Positions 15,783 through 27,567 of a stretch of DNA of 64,000 nt are shown here, in pieces. Location: NCBI GenBank assembly GCA_028285345.1, contig JANQPT010000008.1:1-64000 (forward strand). Reading direction: 5' to 3'. Source of the DNA: Planctomycetales bacterium. GTDB lineage: Bacteria > Planctomycetota > Planctomycetia > Planctomycetales > Planctomycetaceae. The translations under genes were made by a program, and so were the position numbers. Position 1 is the first letter of the stretch, and every line of letters begins with the position of its first letter. The notes under the pieces were generated by a model. The model ran no database searches and was not told the DNA's origin. It worked only from the letters and a program-made list of their open reading frames with translations.

Positions 15783-17744
15783 ATGTTTGGCACAAGTTTA
15801 CGACCTGTTTTTAGGCCGCTGTTATCCAGCCTTTTGGCCCTGATCATCACGACAGCCGCGACAAACCTGCTTGCAGCGGATCGGCCGAGTCTCGATACGA
15901 TTATCACGACTCTGGAGAAACAGCGGGAGCAGGTAAAGAGTCTTGATATTGAAACGAAGTCTTATTGCACGACTCACGTCGCGCCGCACGTGCTGCAAAC
16001 TTGGCGGAGTTTTAGTGGAACCGATTTCACGTTTCAGGATGAGTATCATTTTGCATACAAGGGGGGCAAACGCTACCTGCAAACCATACAGACGACCAGG
16101 AAGAGGCCCGGTGGGGAGAAAGGATTGGGTACCCGTCGTGTGCTCTACCACGACAAATACGAACGCGGAGACAATGGGAAACAGACCTGGGAACGCAGGG
16201 TGACTTTAGAGCGAGGCCCAGCCCATGTGTTTGTCAATCCTCATGATCCTGGAGGCCAGTGGATTCAGAATCCCGAATATTGCAGCAATATTGGTTGGGA
16301 CTGCAAGACTGAGTTGAACATACATGATGAATCGGTGCTGAAACGTCACCGCACTCATGACTTGCTGTCATTGTTGAAAAAGGGAGCGTTCACCCTCGAG
16401 CCGGGAACGACGGAAATCGGCGGCACAAAATGCGTCAGTTTGCAGCGGACGTATCAACAGAAAATCATGACCAGGGATCGCAGCGAAAAACCTCTCGTTG
16501 CCAGCATGGTCCAGGTCACCGAGACGATCTGGTTGGATGTGGATCACGGCTTCGCGGTGCGACAGCGTGAACGGAATACCTACGGGCGGCTGGATCGGAC
16601 CGTCAACTCCGATTTTGTGGAGATTCTGCCAGGCATCTGGTTTCCCAAGAAAACCGAAACACAGGCTCACGCACCTCCGGAGGCAGCCCCAGAATATCAA
16701 GGCCGGGCGGTTTTGAGTTGGAACGTCGATCTGATCCGCTGGTCGGTGAACGACGTGTTGGATAATCGCTTCGATATCCTCACCAAGCCCAGTGATGTTC
16801 TGTTAATTAAGAAGAATTCGGTAAATGAGAAAGCTGAGATTAAGATCGTTGACGACTCGAACCAGGCGATTGATCCGACGTCTTCAGTCAGGAAACCGAA
16901 CTCGACCGATCGGTACAGAAATTCGTCGTTCAAGACTACGCCTGAAGCACTGACTACTGAGGAGAAACGTCTTGTGGACCTCCTGGCAAAAGCCGGGGCT
17001 GCCGAAAAGCCCGACAAGGCACAGCTTCGCGTGGCAATCGCATCGGGGGCAGGTTGCAGTCCGACCGAAGCATTGATTGACCTTCTCAAATCGCATTCAC
17101 AATTCCAATGCAAATTCGTCACACTTGAAGAAATCGGCCAGGGGGCACTGAAATCTTACGACGTGGTTGTATTTCCCGGGGGCAAAGCAACCCGCCAAGG
17201 AAAGGGACTCGGAAAACCGGGCAGAAGTGCCGTCCGGGAGTTTGTCAAAACGGGCGGAGGCTATGTTGGCGTGTGTGCCGGTGCAGCGCTTGCCACGTCG
17301 AACAACGATTCGTATCTGGGGTTGGTCAATGCCAAAGTCTTGTCAACCAAGAAGCAGAGCCCCGGGCCCGATGGCGTGATGACCATTGACATGGGAAGAC
17401 GCGGCGGCGGAATCCTTAAAATGGAATTGACGGATGTCGGCCAAAAGATTCTCACCGGTCGGGCCGGCCTGATGGATACGGTCTTCCTCGCGGGTCCGGT
17501 GTTGTTGCCGGCCGGACGAGCCGATCTACCAAGATGCCTGTGTCTGGGATTTTATCGAACCGAAGTTTGGTTGCATAAATTGCATCTTGGCACCATGATC
17601 GATACGCCCAATATTCTGGCCTCTCGATATGGCAAAGGGCGCGTGATTATTTTCAGTGCGCACCCCGAAGAGCATTCTGAAACCGCGCCCACTTTGGTGC
17701 GCGCTGTTCAATCGACAGCCCCTAAACCTGCCGATACAGAGTGA
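15783..17744 (+). CDS. Secreted protein with C-terminal BPL_N/amidotransferase-like domain
   Basis: A 653-residue protein. AAGGAG seven bases before the ATG fixes the start. A signal peptide covers about residues 1-32 (ending TNLLAAD). Residues about 35-370 form a beta-rich region that resembles outer-membrane lipoprotein-sorting folds, with no certain family. From about 415 the protein is a class-I amidotransferase-like domain of the biotin-protein-ligase N-terminal kind: VVVFPGGKA, GGGYVGVCAGAAL with Cys498 as the possible nucleophile, and YGKGRVIIFSAHPE. What it acts on is unknown. It is flanked by repeat copies E and F on either side. Confidence 0.72.
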   Translation: MFGTSLRPVFRPLLSSLLALIITTAATNLLAADRPSLDTIITTLEKQREQVKSLDIETKSYCTTHVAPHVLQTWRSFSGTDFTFQDEYHFAYKGGKRYLQTIQTTRKRPGGEKGLGTRRVLYHDKYERGDNGKQTWERRVTLERGPAHVFVNPHDPGGQWIQNPEYCSNIGWDCKTELNIHDESVLKRHRTHDLLSLLKKGAFTLEPGTTEIGGTKCVSLQRTYQQKIMTRDRSEKPLVASMVQVTETIWLDVDHGFAVRQRERNTYGRLDRTVNSDFVEILPGIWFPKKTETQAHAPPEAAPEYQGRAVLSWNVDLIRWSVNDVLDNRFDILTKPSDVLLIKKNSVNEKAEIKIVDDSNQAIDPTSSVRKPNSTDRYRNSSFKTTPEALTTEEKRLVDLLAKAGAAEKPDKAQLRVAIASGAGCSPTEALIDLLKSHSQFQCKFVTLEEIGQGALKSYDVVVFPGGKATRQGKGLGKPGRSAVREFVKTGGGYVGVCAGAALATSNNDSYLGLVNAKVLSTKKQSPGPDGVMTIDMGRRGGGILKMELTDVGQKILTGRAGLMDTVFLAGPVLLPAGRADLPRCLCLGFYRTEVWLHKLHLGTMIDTPNILASRYGKGRVIIFSAHPEEHSETAPTLVRAVQSTAPKPADTE

Positions 17745-17777
17745 TGCCTACGTGGCGTTGTACGATGCAGTCTGCGC

Positions 17778-17951
17778 GGGTGGCCCGACCGTGCGGCGGT
17801 TGGGTGCCGGAGGCACAAGACGCTGCGCCTTCGGCGTTGCATGCTTGCTCGCGTGATCGAGTTATTGATTCGTGCGGTTTCGGTTGTTTGGACGTGCAAG
17901 GCGCAGGCTTCTTGTCGCTGCGCGACCCGGCCGGAATCGGCCGGGCCACCC
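17778..17951 (+). repeat. 174-bp hairpin repeat, copy F
   Basis: Full length. The second hairpin reads GTGCC-GGA-GGCAC, so its loop differs from copies A to E while the stem is kept. The last hairpin has loop GAAT. It starts 33 bp after the stop of the BPL_N-domain gene. Confidence 0.92.
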
Positions 17952-18020
17952 GGGAGCGACGCGGTTTGGTTGCGGCGTCAGGCGGGAGCCTGACCTACGG
18001 GATTTTTAACCGAACAACGT
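17952..18020. repeat. 69-bp spacer of repeat dimer F-G
   Basis: Matches the D-E spacer almost base for base. It holds the TCAGGC-GGGA-GCCTGA hairpin plus CCTAC at 17978-17998 and a DUF1501-like 3' end on the minus strand, here with an intact TAA stop. Confidence 0.85.
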
Positions 18021-18194
18021 GGGTGGCCCGACCGTGCAGCGGTTGGGTGCCGGAGGCACAAGACGGCGCGCCTTCGGCGTTGCATGCTTGCTCGCGTGAT
18101 CGAGTTATTGATTCGTGCGGTTTCAGTTGTTTGGACGCGCAAGGCGCAGGCTTTTTTTCGCTGCGCGACCCGGCCGATTCCGGCCGGGCCACCC
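18021..18194 (+). repeat. 174-bp hairpin repeat, copy G
   Basis: Full length. The last hairpin keeps stem CCCGGCCG/CGGCCGGG but carries loop ATTC, the reverse complement of the usual GAAT. It ends 46 bp from the 3' end of the minus-strand LRR gene. Confidence 0.92.
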
Positions 18195-18240
18195 TGTGGT
18201 GAACGGGACGTCTAAGGGCTGCAGGTGGGAATGGCCGACG

Positions 18241-20529
18241 CTATTTCTCGTCGAGCAACAGTTTCACCGCTTCTTCGATATCCGCGGGATGCGGGCGGGC
18301 GAAGCGGAGTTTGCCGGTGCGGTCGATGAGGTAGAAGGTTGACATCGACGGTTCATGAAACAGCTCGGCGGTTCGTTTCTCGACGTCAATTGCGACCGGC
18401 CAATCGATGCCGCCGGCTTTGACGGCCGGTTCCATCTCCTCCTCGTTCCGGGAGATGTGAACACCCACGACCACCAAGCCGCGCTGTTTGTACAGCTTGA
18501 GCAGTTTTCGAATCAGCGGCAGATCCCAGCGATTGCGACTGCTGCGGGCGTGCCAGAAATGGATCAGCACGACATTGCCCTGCAGCTCTTCCAGCGATTG
18601 TTTCTCTTCGGGCAGATTGAGCCAACGGTCGACCAGCAGCGGCGGCGACTGGCGGCCCTCCAGCGCATTGAACTGTTCGCGATCCTCGGCGGCGCCTTTG
18701 CGGAGAATCTTATCGCCCGGCCGATAGGAGGCCTCAACTCCGTCTTTGCAGTACTGGAAGTGATTGACCCTTTGGACCGACGGATGCCGCTGCCGGAGCC
18801 GCTCGACCGCCTGCTCAGTGATGTCGGGCGAGGCAATCTGCAGGTTCCGCAGCGATTTCAGCTTGAGAAACTGCTCCAATCCTCGATCGGTAAACCGGCC
18901 GGTGATTGTCAGGTATTCCAGTTTCGACAACCCGGCAAGCTGCTGCAGACCGGCGTCGGTGACGGTCGTTTCGTCGAACCGCAAGTATTTTAGGGACGTC
19001 AAGCCCGCCAGATGCCGCATCCCTTCATCGTTGACGATCAGCCTGCTCTGTTCGTGCCAGCTATCGTGGAGCGTTAAGTGCTCTAGACTCGCCAATCCGG
19101 AAAGCTGTTGAAGATCATCATTGGTCAGTCCGCGGCAGGTGAGACTTAGGACTTTGAGTTGTTTTAAGTCGCGCAGATGCCGCAGATGCCACTTGTCCCG
19201 GTCGCGCCAGTGAGCGGTTTCAGAGAAACTCAGCGACAGCCGCTCGAGCGCCGGCAATGTGCTGAGGAACTTCAATCCCTCGGCCGTCATGTGTTCATTG
19301 CGCGTCAGTGAGACGTAGCTCAGCGATTTCAGTCCAGTGAGGTGTTGTAGACCCTCGTCGGTGATCAGGCAGTCTGAAAACCTCAGTTCGTTGAGCGACT
19401 TCATATTCGTAATCGCCGGCAGACAGGCATCGGTGATCCGGCCGCCGTCACCGTCGAGGCTCATCTTTTCGAGCCGTGAAAGCTGCGCGAGGGAAATCGC
19501 ACCGGCATCGGTCAGCTCGAGATCACCCGAAATCCGTTCCAAAGATGTCAGCTTCTCCAGGTGCGCCGCCCCTTGATCGTTGAAGCGATCGCCGTCGATG
19601 CTCTTCAACAAGGTCAAGCCGGATAGATGTGCCAGGCCCTCGGACGTGATTTTGATTCCTCGCGTCGACAGGAATTCCAGATTCGGGAGTTGGCCGATGT
19701 CCTTGAGTCCTGCGTCGGTGATCTCTGTGCCGCCGATTCTAAGCCAGCGCAGGGATTTCAATTCTGCCAAATGCTCCGCACCGGTGTCTGTAATGTTGGT
19801 GCGAATGCCGTCAAAGCCGAGCGAGAGTGTGTCCAGACGGGGCAGCCGCCTCAGGACGATCAGAGAGCGGTCGGTCACCTTCGTGCCGCCGAGACTCAAG
19901 GACCGCAGCGATTTCATATTTCTGAGGTTGATGATGCCGATGTCCGTCACATTCGTGCGGGTGAGCGTAAGTCGCCACAATTTGGGCAGCTTCGACAGTA
20001 CAGACAAGCCTTCGTCGGCGATGCCAAAGCCCTCCCTGGCGACGTCGACACCGTCCAGATCGACCTGGCGCAGTTCCTTCAAGTTGGCGAGATGTTTGAT
20101 GCCCGCGTCCGTGATGCGCGTCCGCTGGAGATCCAAGAATTTCAAGCCGGTCAGACGGCCGACATGTTTGAGTCCGTCGTCGGTCAGCTGGGTGTCCTTG
20201 AGCCGGATGGCGTCGATGGCGTCGGGCGGCAGTGAGTCAAGTCCGCTGAGTTCCTTGGCCCCGGTAGCACTGACGTTGAGCCGTATGTCGGACGTTTCCG
20301 GGATCACCACCTCGCCCTGCGCTTCGCCGATGCGCTTCCAACCGGGGTAGTGGCTGCCGGAGGTATCAAATCCTCCCTCGTCGCGCGGGCGAGTGAACAG
20401 CGTGCCCAGACTGCGGTCCGGTGGAAAGCGGAGCACGCGTTGCTGTGGCTGGTCGGCGCCGAATGCTTGAGCGGGCGAGCCGGGGAGGAGGAACAGTGCG
20501 AACAAGAATGGGGTGAGAAGCGATTTCAT
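18241..20529 (-). CDS. Secreted leucine-rich-repeat protein with a cysteine-less TlpA-like domain
   Basis: A 762-residue protein. GGAG precedes the ATG at 20529 by about six bases, and a signal peptide follows (MKSLLTPFLFALFLLPG, cleavage near AQAFGAD). Residues about 75-570 are more than 18 leucine-rich repeats of the bacterial type with the recurrent ITDAGLxxLxxLxxLxxL pattern. The last 135 residues form a redoxin/TlpA-like domain (VVLIHFWHARSSRNRW, LVVVGVHIS, STFYLIDRTGKLRF). The CxxC pair expected after HFW is replaced by SSRN, so the domain cannot do thiol-disulfide exchange and may instead be a binding module. The protein probably works outside the cytoplasmic membrane; ligand unknown. 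Confidence 0.85.
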   Translation of the reverse strand: MKSLLTPFLFALFLLPGSPAQAFGADQPQQRVLRFPPDRSLGTLFTRPRDEGGFDTSGSHYPGWKRIGEAQGEVVIPETSDIRLNVSATGAKELSGLDSLPPDAIDAIRLKDTQLTDDGLKHVGRLTGLKFLDLQRTRITDAGIKHLANLKELRQVDLDGVDVAREGFGIADEGLSVLSKLPKLWRLTLTRTNVTDIGIINLRNMKSLRSLSLGGTKVTDRSLIVLRRLPRLDTLSLGFDGIRTNITDTGAEHLAELKSLRWLRIGGTEITDAGLKDIGQLPNLEFLSTRGIKITSEGLAHLSGLTLLKSIDGDRFNDQGAAHLEKLTSLERISGDLELTDAGAISLAQLSRLEKMSLDGDGGRITDACLPAITNMKSLNELRFSDCLITDEGLQHLTGLKSLSYVSLTRNEHMTAEGLKFLSTLPALERLSLSFSETAHWRDRDKWHLRHLRDLKQLKVLSLTCRGLTNDDLQQLSGLASLEHLTLHDSWHEQSRLIVNDEGMRHLAGLTSLKYLRFDETTVTDAGLQQLAGLSKLEYLTITGRFTDRGLEQFLKLKSLRNLQIASPDITEQAVERLRQRHPSVQRVNHFQYCKDGVEASYRPGDKILRKGAAEDREQFNALEGRQSPPLLVDRWLNLPEEKQSLEELQGNVVLIHFWHARSSRNRWDLPLIRKLLKLYKQRGLVVVGVHISRNEEEMEPAVKAGGIDWPVAIDVEKRTAELFHEPSMSTFYLIDRTGKLRFARPHPADIEEAVKLLLDEK

Positions 20530-20707
20530 GGTGCGCTCCATGAGTGGGTGTGGTGCGGCTTTGTTCCGATCCGTTGATCCTAACCGATTGCTGCCACCGT
20601 TGGCCAGACGCCGCCATGCGGCTAAGTCGCCCACGAACGGCACGGCCACTTTGCGGTCGGGTGCGCCATGCCTGACTTACGATTCTAACCATTCAAACTG
20701 ATTTGGC

Positions 20708-20745
20708 ACGGCACGTCGCTCGCGACCGCAAGCGGTCGGCTTGGG
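20708..20745. repeat. 38-bp dispersed element, copy 2
   Basis: ACGGCACGT, six variable bases, CGACCG-CAAG-CGGTCG and GCTTGGG, matching 7078-7115 in both sequence and spacing. It lies upstream of the LRR gene. The rest of 20530-20941 shows no gene. Confidence 0.6.
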
Positions 20746-20941
20746 ACTTCTTAATCCGTGTTTGATCCGTGTGAATCCGTGGCGAAATACTTTCTTTGGT
20801 TTTGGTTGCGGCGCTGCCGCGCTGGGTAATTAGCGTTTCAATATCGGCAAAAACTGGCTGTGGTAGGAACGTAACTGTAATCTGCGGTACGAGCGCCCGG
20901 CGGCTGGTGTTTTCCGGAAAAGCCTTGCGCGCGACCTAATC

Positions 20942-20990
20942 GCGCTGGCCGAGCCAACGGCACATCGGGCCATTGGCTTGGTCAGGGCGC
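20942..20990. repeat. Imperfect inverted repeat
   Basis: Arms GCGCTGGCCGAGCCAACGGC and GGGCCATTGGCTTGGTCAGG pair over about 20 positions with a few mismatches around an ACATC loop. It sits beyond the PEP-CTERM gene terminator and could assist termination for the minus strand. Confidence 0.5.
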
Positions 20991-20993
20991 AAA

Positions 20994-21023
20994 CAACCGC
21001 CGATGCACGGGCACCGGCGGTTG
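20994..21023 (-). terminator. Terminator of the PEP-CTERM gene
   Basis: On the minus strand CAACCGCCG pairs with CGGCGGTTG around a 12-base loop and is followed by TTTG. It lies 22 bp after the PEP-CTERM stop codon. Confidence 0.65.
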
Positions 21024-21045
21024 AAAGTTTGTTGCAGTTTGTCGA

Positions 21046-21750
21046 TCACGCAGCAAGTCGCCGCTTACGCCGCCAACCGTAACCGGCCAGGGCGAGGCCG
21101 CCGATGCCCAGTAACATCAGGCTGGAGGGTTCGGGGACGACGGCTTCGTCAAACGTGTACGTGATCGTCGCGCGGACGGAGGCCGAGAGTGAACCTTGGG
21201 CGAGCAAATCGTCCGGGTCGGTCAAACCGGTCAGGCCCGAGACACTGACTGACCGATTAAAGTTCGGACCGGTCAAAATGGCTCCGGAGCCGGTATAGTC
21301 CGGGAAGAACAGCGGGGCGATGATGGCGGAAAAGGGGCCGGTGATTGCGCCTGTGTAGATTTGGCTTTCGCCAGGTCCCAGGATACCGACTCCCGAACTG
21401 CCGAAAGAGAATGGAACGGTAAGGACTCCAGGAAAGAACGGTCCAGACCGGCTCCTATTCTCTCCGACATTGAAGATTGCTGTTTCGCTGCTGCTGAGGT
21501 TTGTGAGTGATATCTCCAAGCTGAAATTGAGCACTTCGTACTCGACTTCGACGCCCAGCAGAGGAAATCCGAGGTTGTATTGGGGAAGCGTGAAGTTGAG
21601 GTTGCCTCCGGAACCTAAACTGCCGCTGCCGTTCCCAGTGAAGAGGAAATCGTCGCTGACTGACCGAGTGTCGGTCACAGTGACCATTCCGGCCTGGGCG
21701 GGGGAAACAAAACACCAAACAACTAGACCACAGAGCGCCGCGCGCATCAT
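21046..21750 (-). CDS. PEP-CTERM sorted secreted protein
   Basis: A 234-residue protein with an N-terminal signal (ends near SPAQAG) and a C-terminal sorting signal: VPEPSS from residue 205, a hydrophobic segment (LMLLGIGGLALAGYG) and a basic RRKRR tail. Such proteins are processed by an exosortase and linked to the surface or released. The mature part is beta-rich, Gly/Ser/Thr-heavy and could belong to the choice-of-anchor E type domain, which I cannot confirm. The next ATG in the start pair (MM) is equally possible. No exosortase gene is in this window. Confidence 0.85.
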   Translation of the reverse strand: MMRAALCGLVVWCFVSPAQAGMVTVTDTRSVSDDFLFTGNGSGSLGSGGNLNFTLPQYNLGFPLLGVEVEYEVLNFSLEISLTNLSSSETAIFNVGENRSRSGPFFPGVLTVPFSFGSSGVGILGPGESQIYTGAITGPFSAIIAPLFFPDYTGSGAILTGPNFNRSVSVSGLTGLTDPDDLLAQGSLSASVRATITYTFDEAVVPEPSSLMLLGIGGLALAGYGWRRKRRLAA

Positions 21751-22004
21751 GGTGAGCTCCTCGCATCGAGAATGTCCTGTTGGTAAAACATCCCTGTACG
21801 ATGCCAGCCCCGCTGCCCAGTAAACATAGATTAAGTCAACAATTCAAGAGAACTCTTAGTATTTTCCCCTATTTTTTCATTGTTGTAGCAGGTGGCCCGG
21901 CGACGGGCGCGCGGTATTTCGAACGTCATGGATAGCCGACAAAAAACCGCCGGTCGGCGCGTGCCTGGGGTCGGGCAAAGCGAGCGAGCGGCGATCAGTT
22001 GTGT

Positions 22005-22080
22005 CACCCCTTCAGGGTGATGTTGATTGATGATCTCTCGGACCCAGGGTGCGCTCACTTCGTTCGCGACCCTGGGCTAC
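22005..22080. repeat. Hairpin pair of the CCCAGGG type
   Basis: CACCC-CTTCA-GGGTG at 22005-22019, then CCCAGGGT paired with ACCCTGGG at 22043-22076 and followed by CTAC. A similar order of hairpins occurs at 41247-41476. The 21751-22202 interval contains no other feature I can name. Confidence 0.55.
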
Positions 22081-22202
22081 GTTGTGGATCGCCTTCGGCG
22101 AAAACGAATTGGCCTGCGCCGCCAACGACTCGCCGTTTTCTGCGGCCTGGAAGTTAGAGACCGTCAATGATCGCCGACCATCATCGCCATCCTGTTGATC
22201 GT

Positions 22203-22219
22203 GGTCCGCAAAGCGGACC

Positions 22220-22223
<4 letters not shown>
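22203..22223. repeat. Hairpin element that supplies the metH stop codon
   Basis: GGTCCGC-AAA-GCGGACC followed by CTAC. On the minus strand the TAG inside this tail (22222-22220) is the stop codon of metH, and the hairpin starts at the next base. It could act as a 3'-end stabiliser or terminator, though no T-run follows. Confidence 0.65.
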
Positions 22224-25930
<3,707 letters not shown>

Positions 25931-25943
25931 GGGTCTGTTTCAA

Positions 25944-26003
25944 GTAGGTCCGGCTGTGCCGGACGGTCGCTAAGAAATCGGCGGCCGGCACAACCGGCCC
26001 TAC
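25944..26003. repeat. Mirrored pair of hairpins with GTAGG/CCTAC ends
   Basis: GTAGG plus hairpin TCCGGC-TGT-GCCGGA at 25944-25963 faces hairpin GGCCGG-CACAA-CCGGCC plus CTAC at 25983-26003. The two are near reverse complements. They lie between metF and the metH start, in the leader of metH. Confidence 0.65.
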
Positions 26004-26024
26004 ACTGCTGTTTGATGTCGGGGT

Positions 26025-26102
26025 TTAGCCACAGAGATCACAGAGGACTCAGAGAAGCACTTGGCAAAGTATCTCTGTGGACTCTGTGATCTCTGTGGCT
26101 AA
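26025..26102. repeat. Perfect 21-bp inverted repeat, CACAGAG type
   Basis: Left arm 26025-26045 starts TTAGCCACAGAGATCACAGA; right arm 26082-26102 is its exact reverse complement. The 36-bp centre also carries CAGAG-like copies. It lies between metF and metH and could form a long hairpin in their shared transcript. Confidence 0.85.
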
Positions 26103-26131
26103 TAATCTTGAGCTTGACGCCGTAATGTGGT

Positions 26132-27010
26132 CTACGCCACCGCCTGATAATCCAGTGCGTTCAAGATCGCTTCGCAGGCTTGTGACTTGTTTAACACGTA
26201 AAAATGAATCCCCGGCACGCCGGCGTCCATCAGTTCGCGGCATTGCCGGATGGCGTATTCCACGCCGATTTCGAATTGGGCCTGATCATCCTCTTGGGCC
26301 GCTTCCAGCGGGGTGGACAATTCATCCGGGAAGACCGCCCCGCAGAGGGAAGTGACGCGTTTGATGCGGGCAAAGTTCGTTACCGGCATGATGCCCGGGA
26401 TCAACGGCACGGAAATTCCCGCCTGCTCGTAGCGCGCGCGGAAGTCGAAGAAGTTTTGGTTGTTGAAGAAGAGCTGCGTGAAGACCGCGTCGGCGCCGGC
26501 GTCGACTTTGCGCTTCAGGTTATCTAAATCGGTCTGCGCGTCGGGCGCTTCGGGGTGTTTCTCGGGATACCCGGCAACGCCGATGCCTTGGTCGGGCAAT
26601 TCCTCACGGATCAGTTCGACCAATTCGTTGGCGTATTGCAGACCTCCCTCGACGTGCGGAAACGTGTCGGCGCCCTCTGGGGCGTCGCCGCGGAGCGCCA
26701 TGATGTTCTGCACGCCCCGCTGCCGCGCTTCGGTGAGCCACTGCCGCAGTTCCTCACGGGTCGAACCGACGCAGGTTAAGTGGGCGGTCGCCGACAGCCC
26801 GTATCGCGATTGGATTTCCGCGCACAAGTCGACGGTCCGGTCGCGGGTCGTCCCGCCGGCCCCGTAAGTGCACGAGACGAACGCGGGACGGTACTCGGCC
26901 AACCGCTGCAGATTTGCAAACAGTGCGGCGTCCCCTTTGGCGGTCTTGGGCGGAAAGATTTCGACCGACAATCGAAACTCGTCCGGTTGGTAGATATCGC
27001 GAATCCGCAT
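26132..27010 (-). CDS. metF: Methylenetetrahydrofolate reductase
   Basis: A 292-residue enzyme of the bacterial MetF size. It reduces 5,10-methylenetetrahydrofolate to the 5-methyl form that MetH uses. Visible landmarks: SVEIFPPKT with the catalytic Glu near residue 18, [29 protein letters not shown] and [12 protein letters not shown], the last characteristic for folate and FAD binding; FTQLFFNN lies in the substrate site. The barrel is complete and no long regulatory C-terminus is present, as expected for bacteria. It precedes metH on the same strand, so the two likely supply one pathway step after another. Confidence 0.97.
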   Translation of the reverse strand: MRIRDIYQPDEFRLSVEIFPPKTAKGDAALFANLQRLAEYRPAFVSCTYGAGGTTRDRTVDLCAEIQSRYGLSATAHLTCVGSTREELRQWLTEARQRGVQNIMALRGDAPEGADTFPHVEGGLQYANELVELIREELPDQGIGVAGYPEKHPEAPDAQTDLDNLKRKVDAGADAVFTQLFFNNQNFFDFRARYEQAGISVPLIPGIMPVTNFARIKRVTSLCGAVFPDELSTPLEAAQEDDQAQFEIGVEYAIRQCRELMDAGVPGIHFYVLNKSQACEAILNALDYQAVA

Positions 27011-27567
27011 AAGTCACCATCCAATGCTCAAATGGAACGGCAAGCCGCATCGATCTCAGCCGCTGATCGCGCAATTCGCACAATCAAAGCAGACAACAGA
27101 GTTTATGTCATCTTCGCAGTTATTGTAAATCAAAGTCTCGGCCGGAGCCAAATTGGCCGGTTTGCTGACCGGTGGCAGCGAAAAATCGGGGCGAATCTTA
27201 CGAATTTGGCTGTTTTACGACAAGGGCGAGGTCTTCAGGCGGCGAAGTGTCGAGTCTTCGCTGCCAGACGCGAACAACTGAGCCGTTCGATTTTGGTCGA
27301 TTTCGCCAAAGCCGTTCCGCGCAAATTCTTACATCCACCCGGATGCGAACAAGGAGCGAGTCGCTAAGCTGAAATCGATTTCAACTTCCAACATTTTACG
27401 CAGCAGTGGCATAAAGTATTGTTGTCACGTAAAATAGAGCATCCGCGCGGATTTTCTCGATTGTCGTAATCTTCCTGATTTTTTCGCGAAGACCCTCCTT
27501 CCAATCGAGAATAAACGGCCGCTGTCCGTGCCCCTCGCAGTTTGACGCAGAAACCGGAGATCTCCTC
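27011..27567. other. Divergent intergenic region, metF and metalloprotease
   Basis: No gene is supported here. It must hold the promoters of both flanking genes. I looked for a SAM, SAH or cobalamin riboswitch upstream of metF and could not recognise one. The metalloprotease side ends with GGAGATCTCCTC directly before its ATG. Confidence 0.5.

Noticed and set aside
15401-15907. Minus-strand frame across the leader of the BPL_N-domain gene
   Set aside because: It runs antisense to a signal peptide supported by a good ribosome site and has no motif.
21889-21905. GGTGGCCCGGCGACGGG as an eighth copy of the 174-bp repeat
   Set aside because: Only the first nine bases match; none of the inner hairpins follow.
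25931-27200. Cobalamin, SAM or SAH riboswitch for metH or metF
   Set aside because: I found no B12-box-like or SAM-type core; the gap upstream of metH is filled by inverted repeats.
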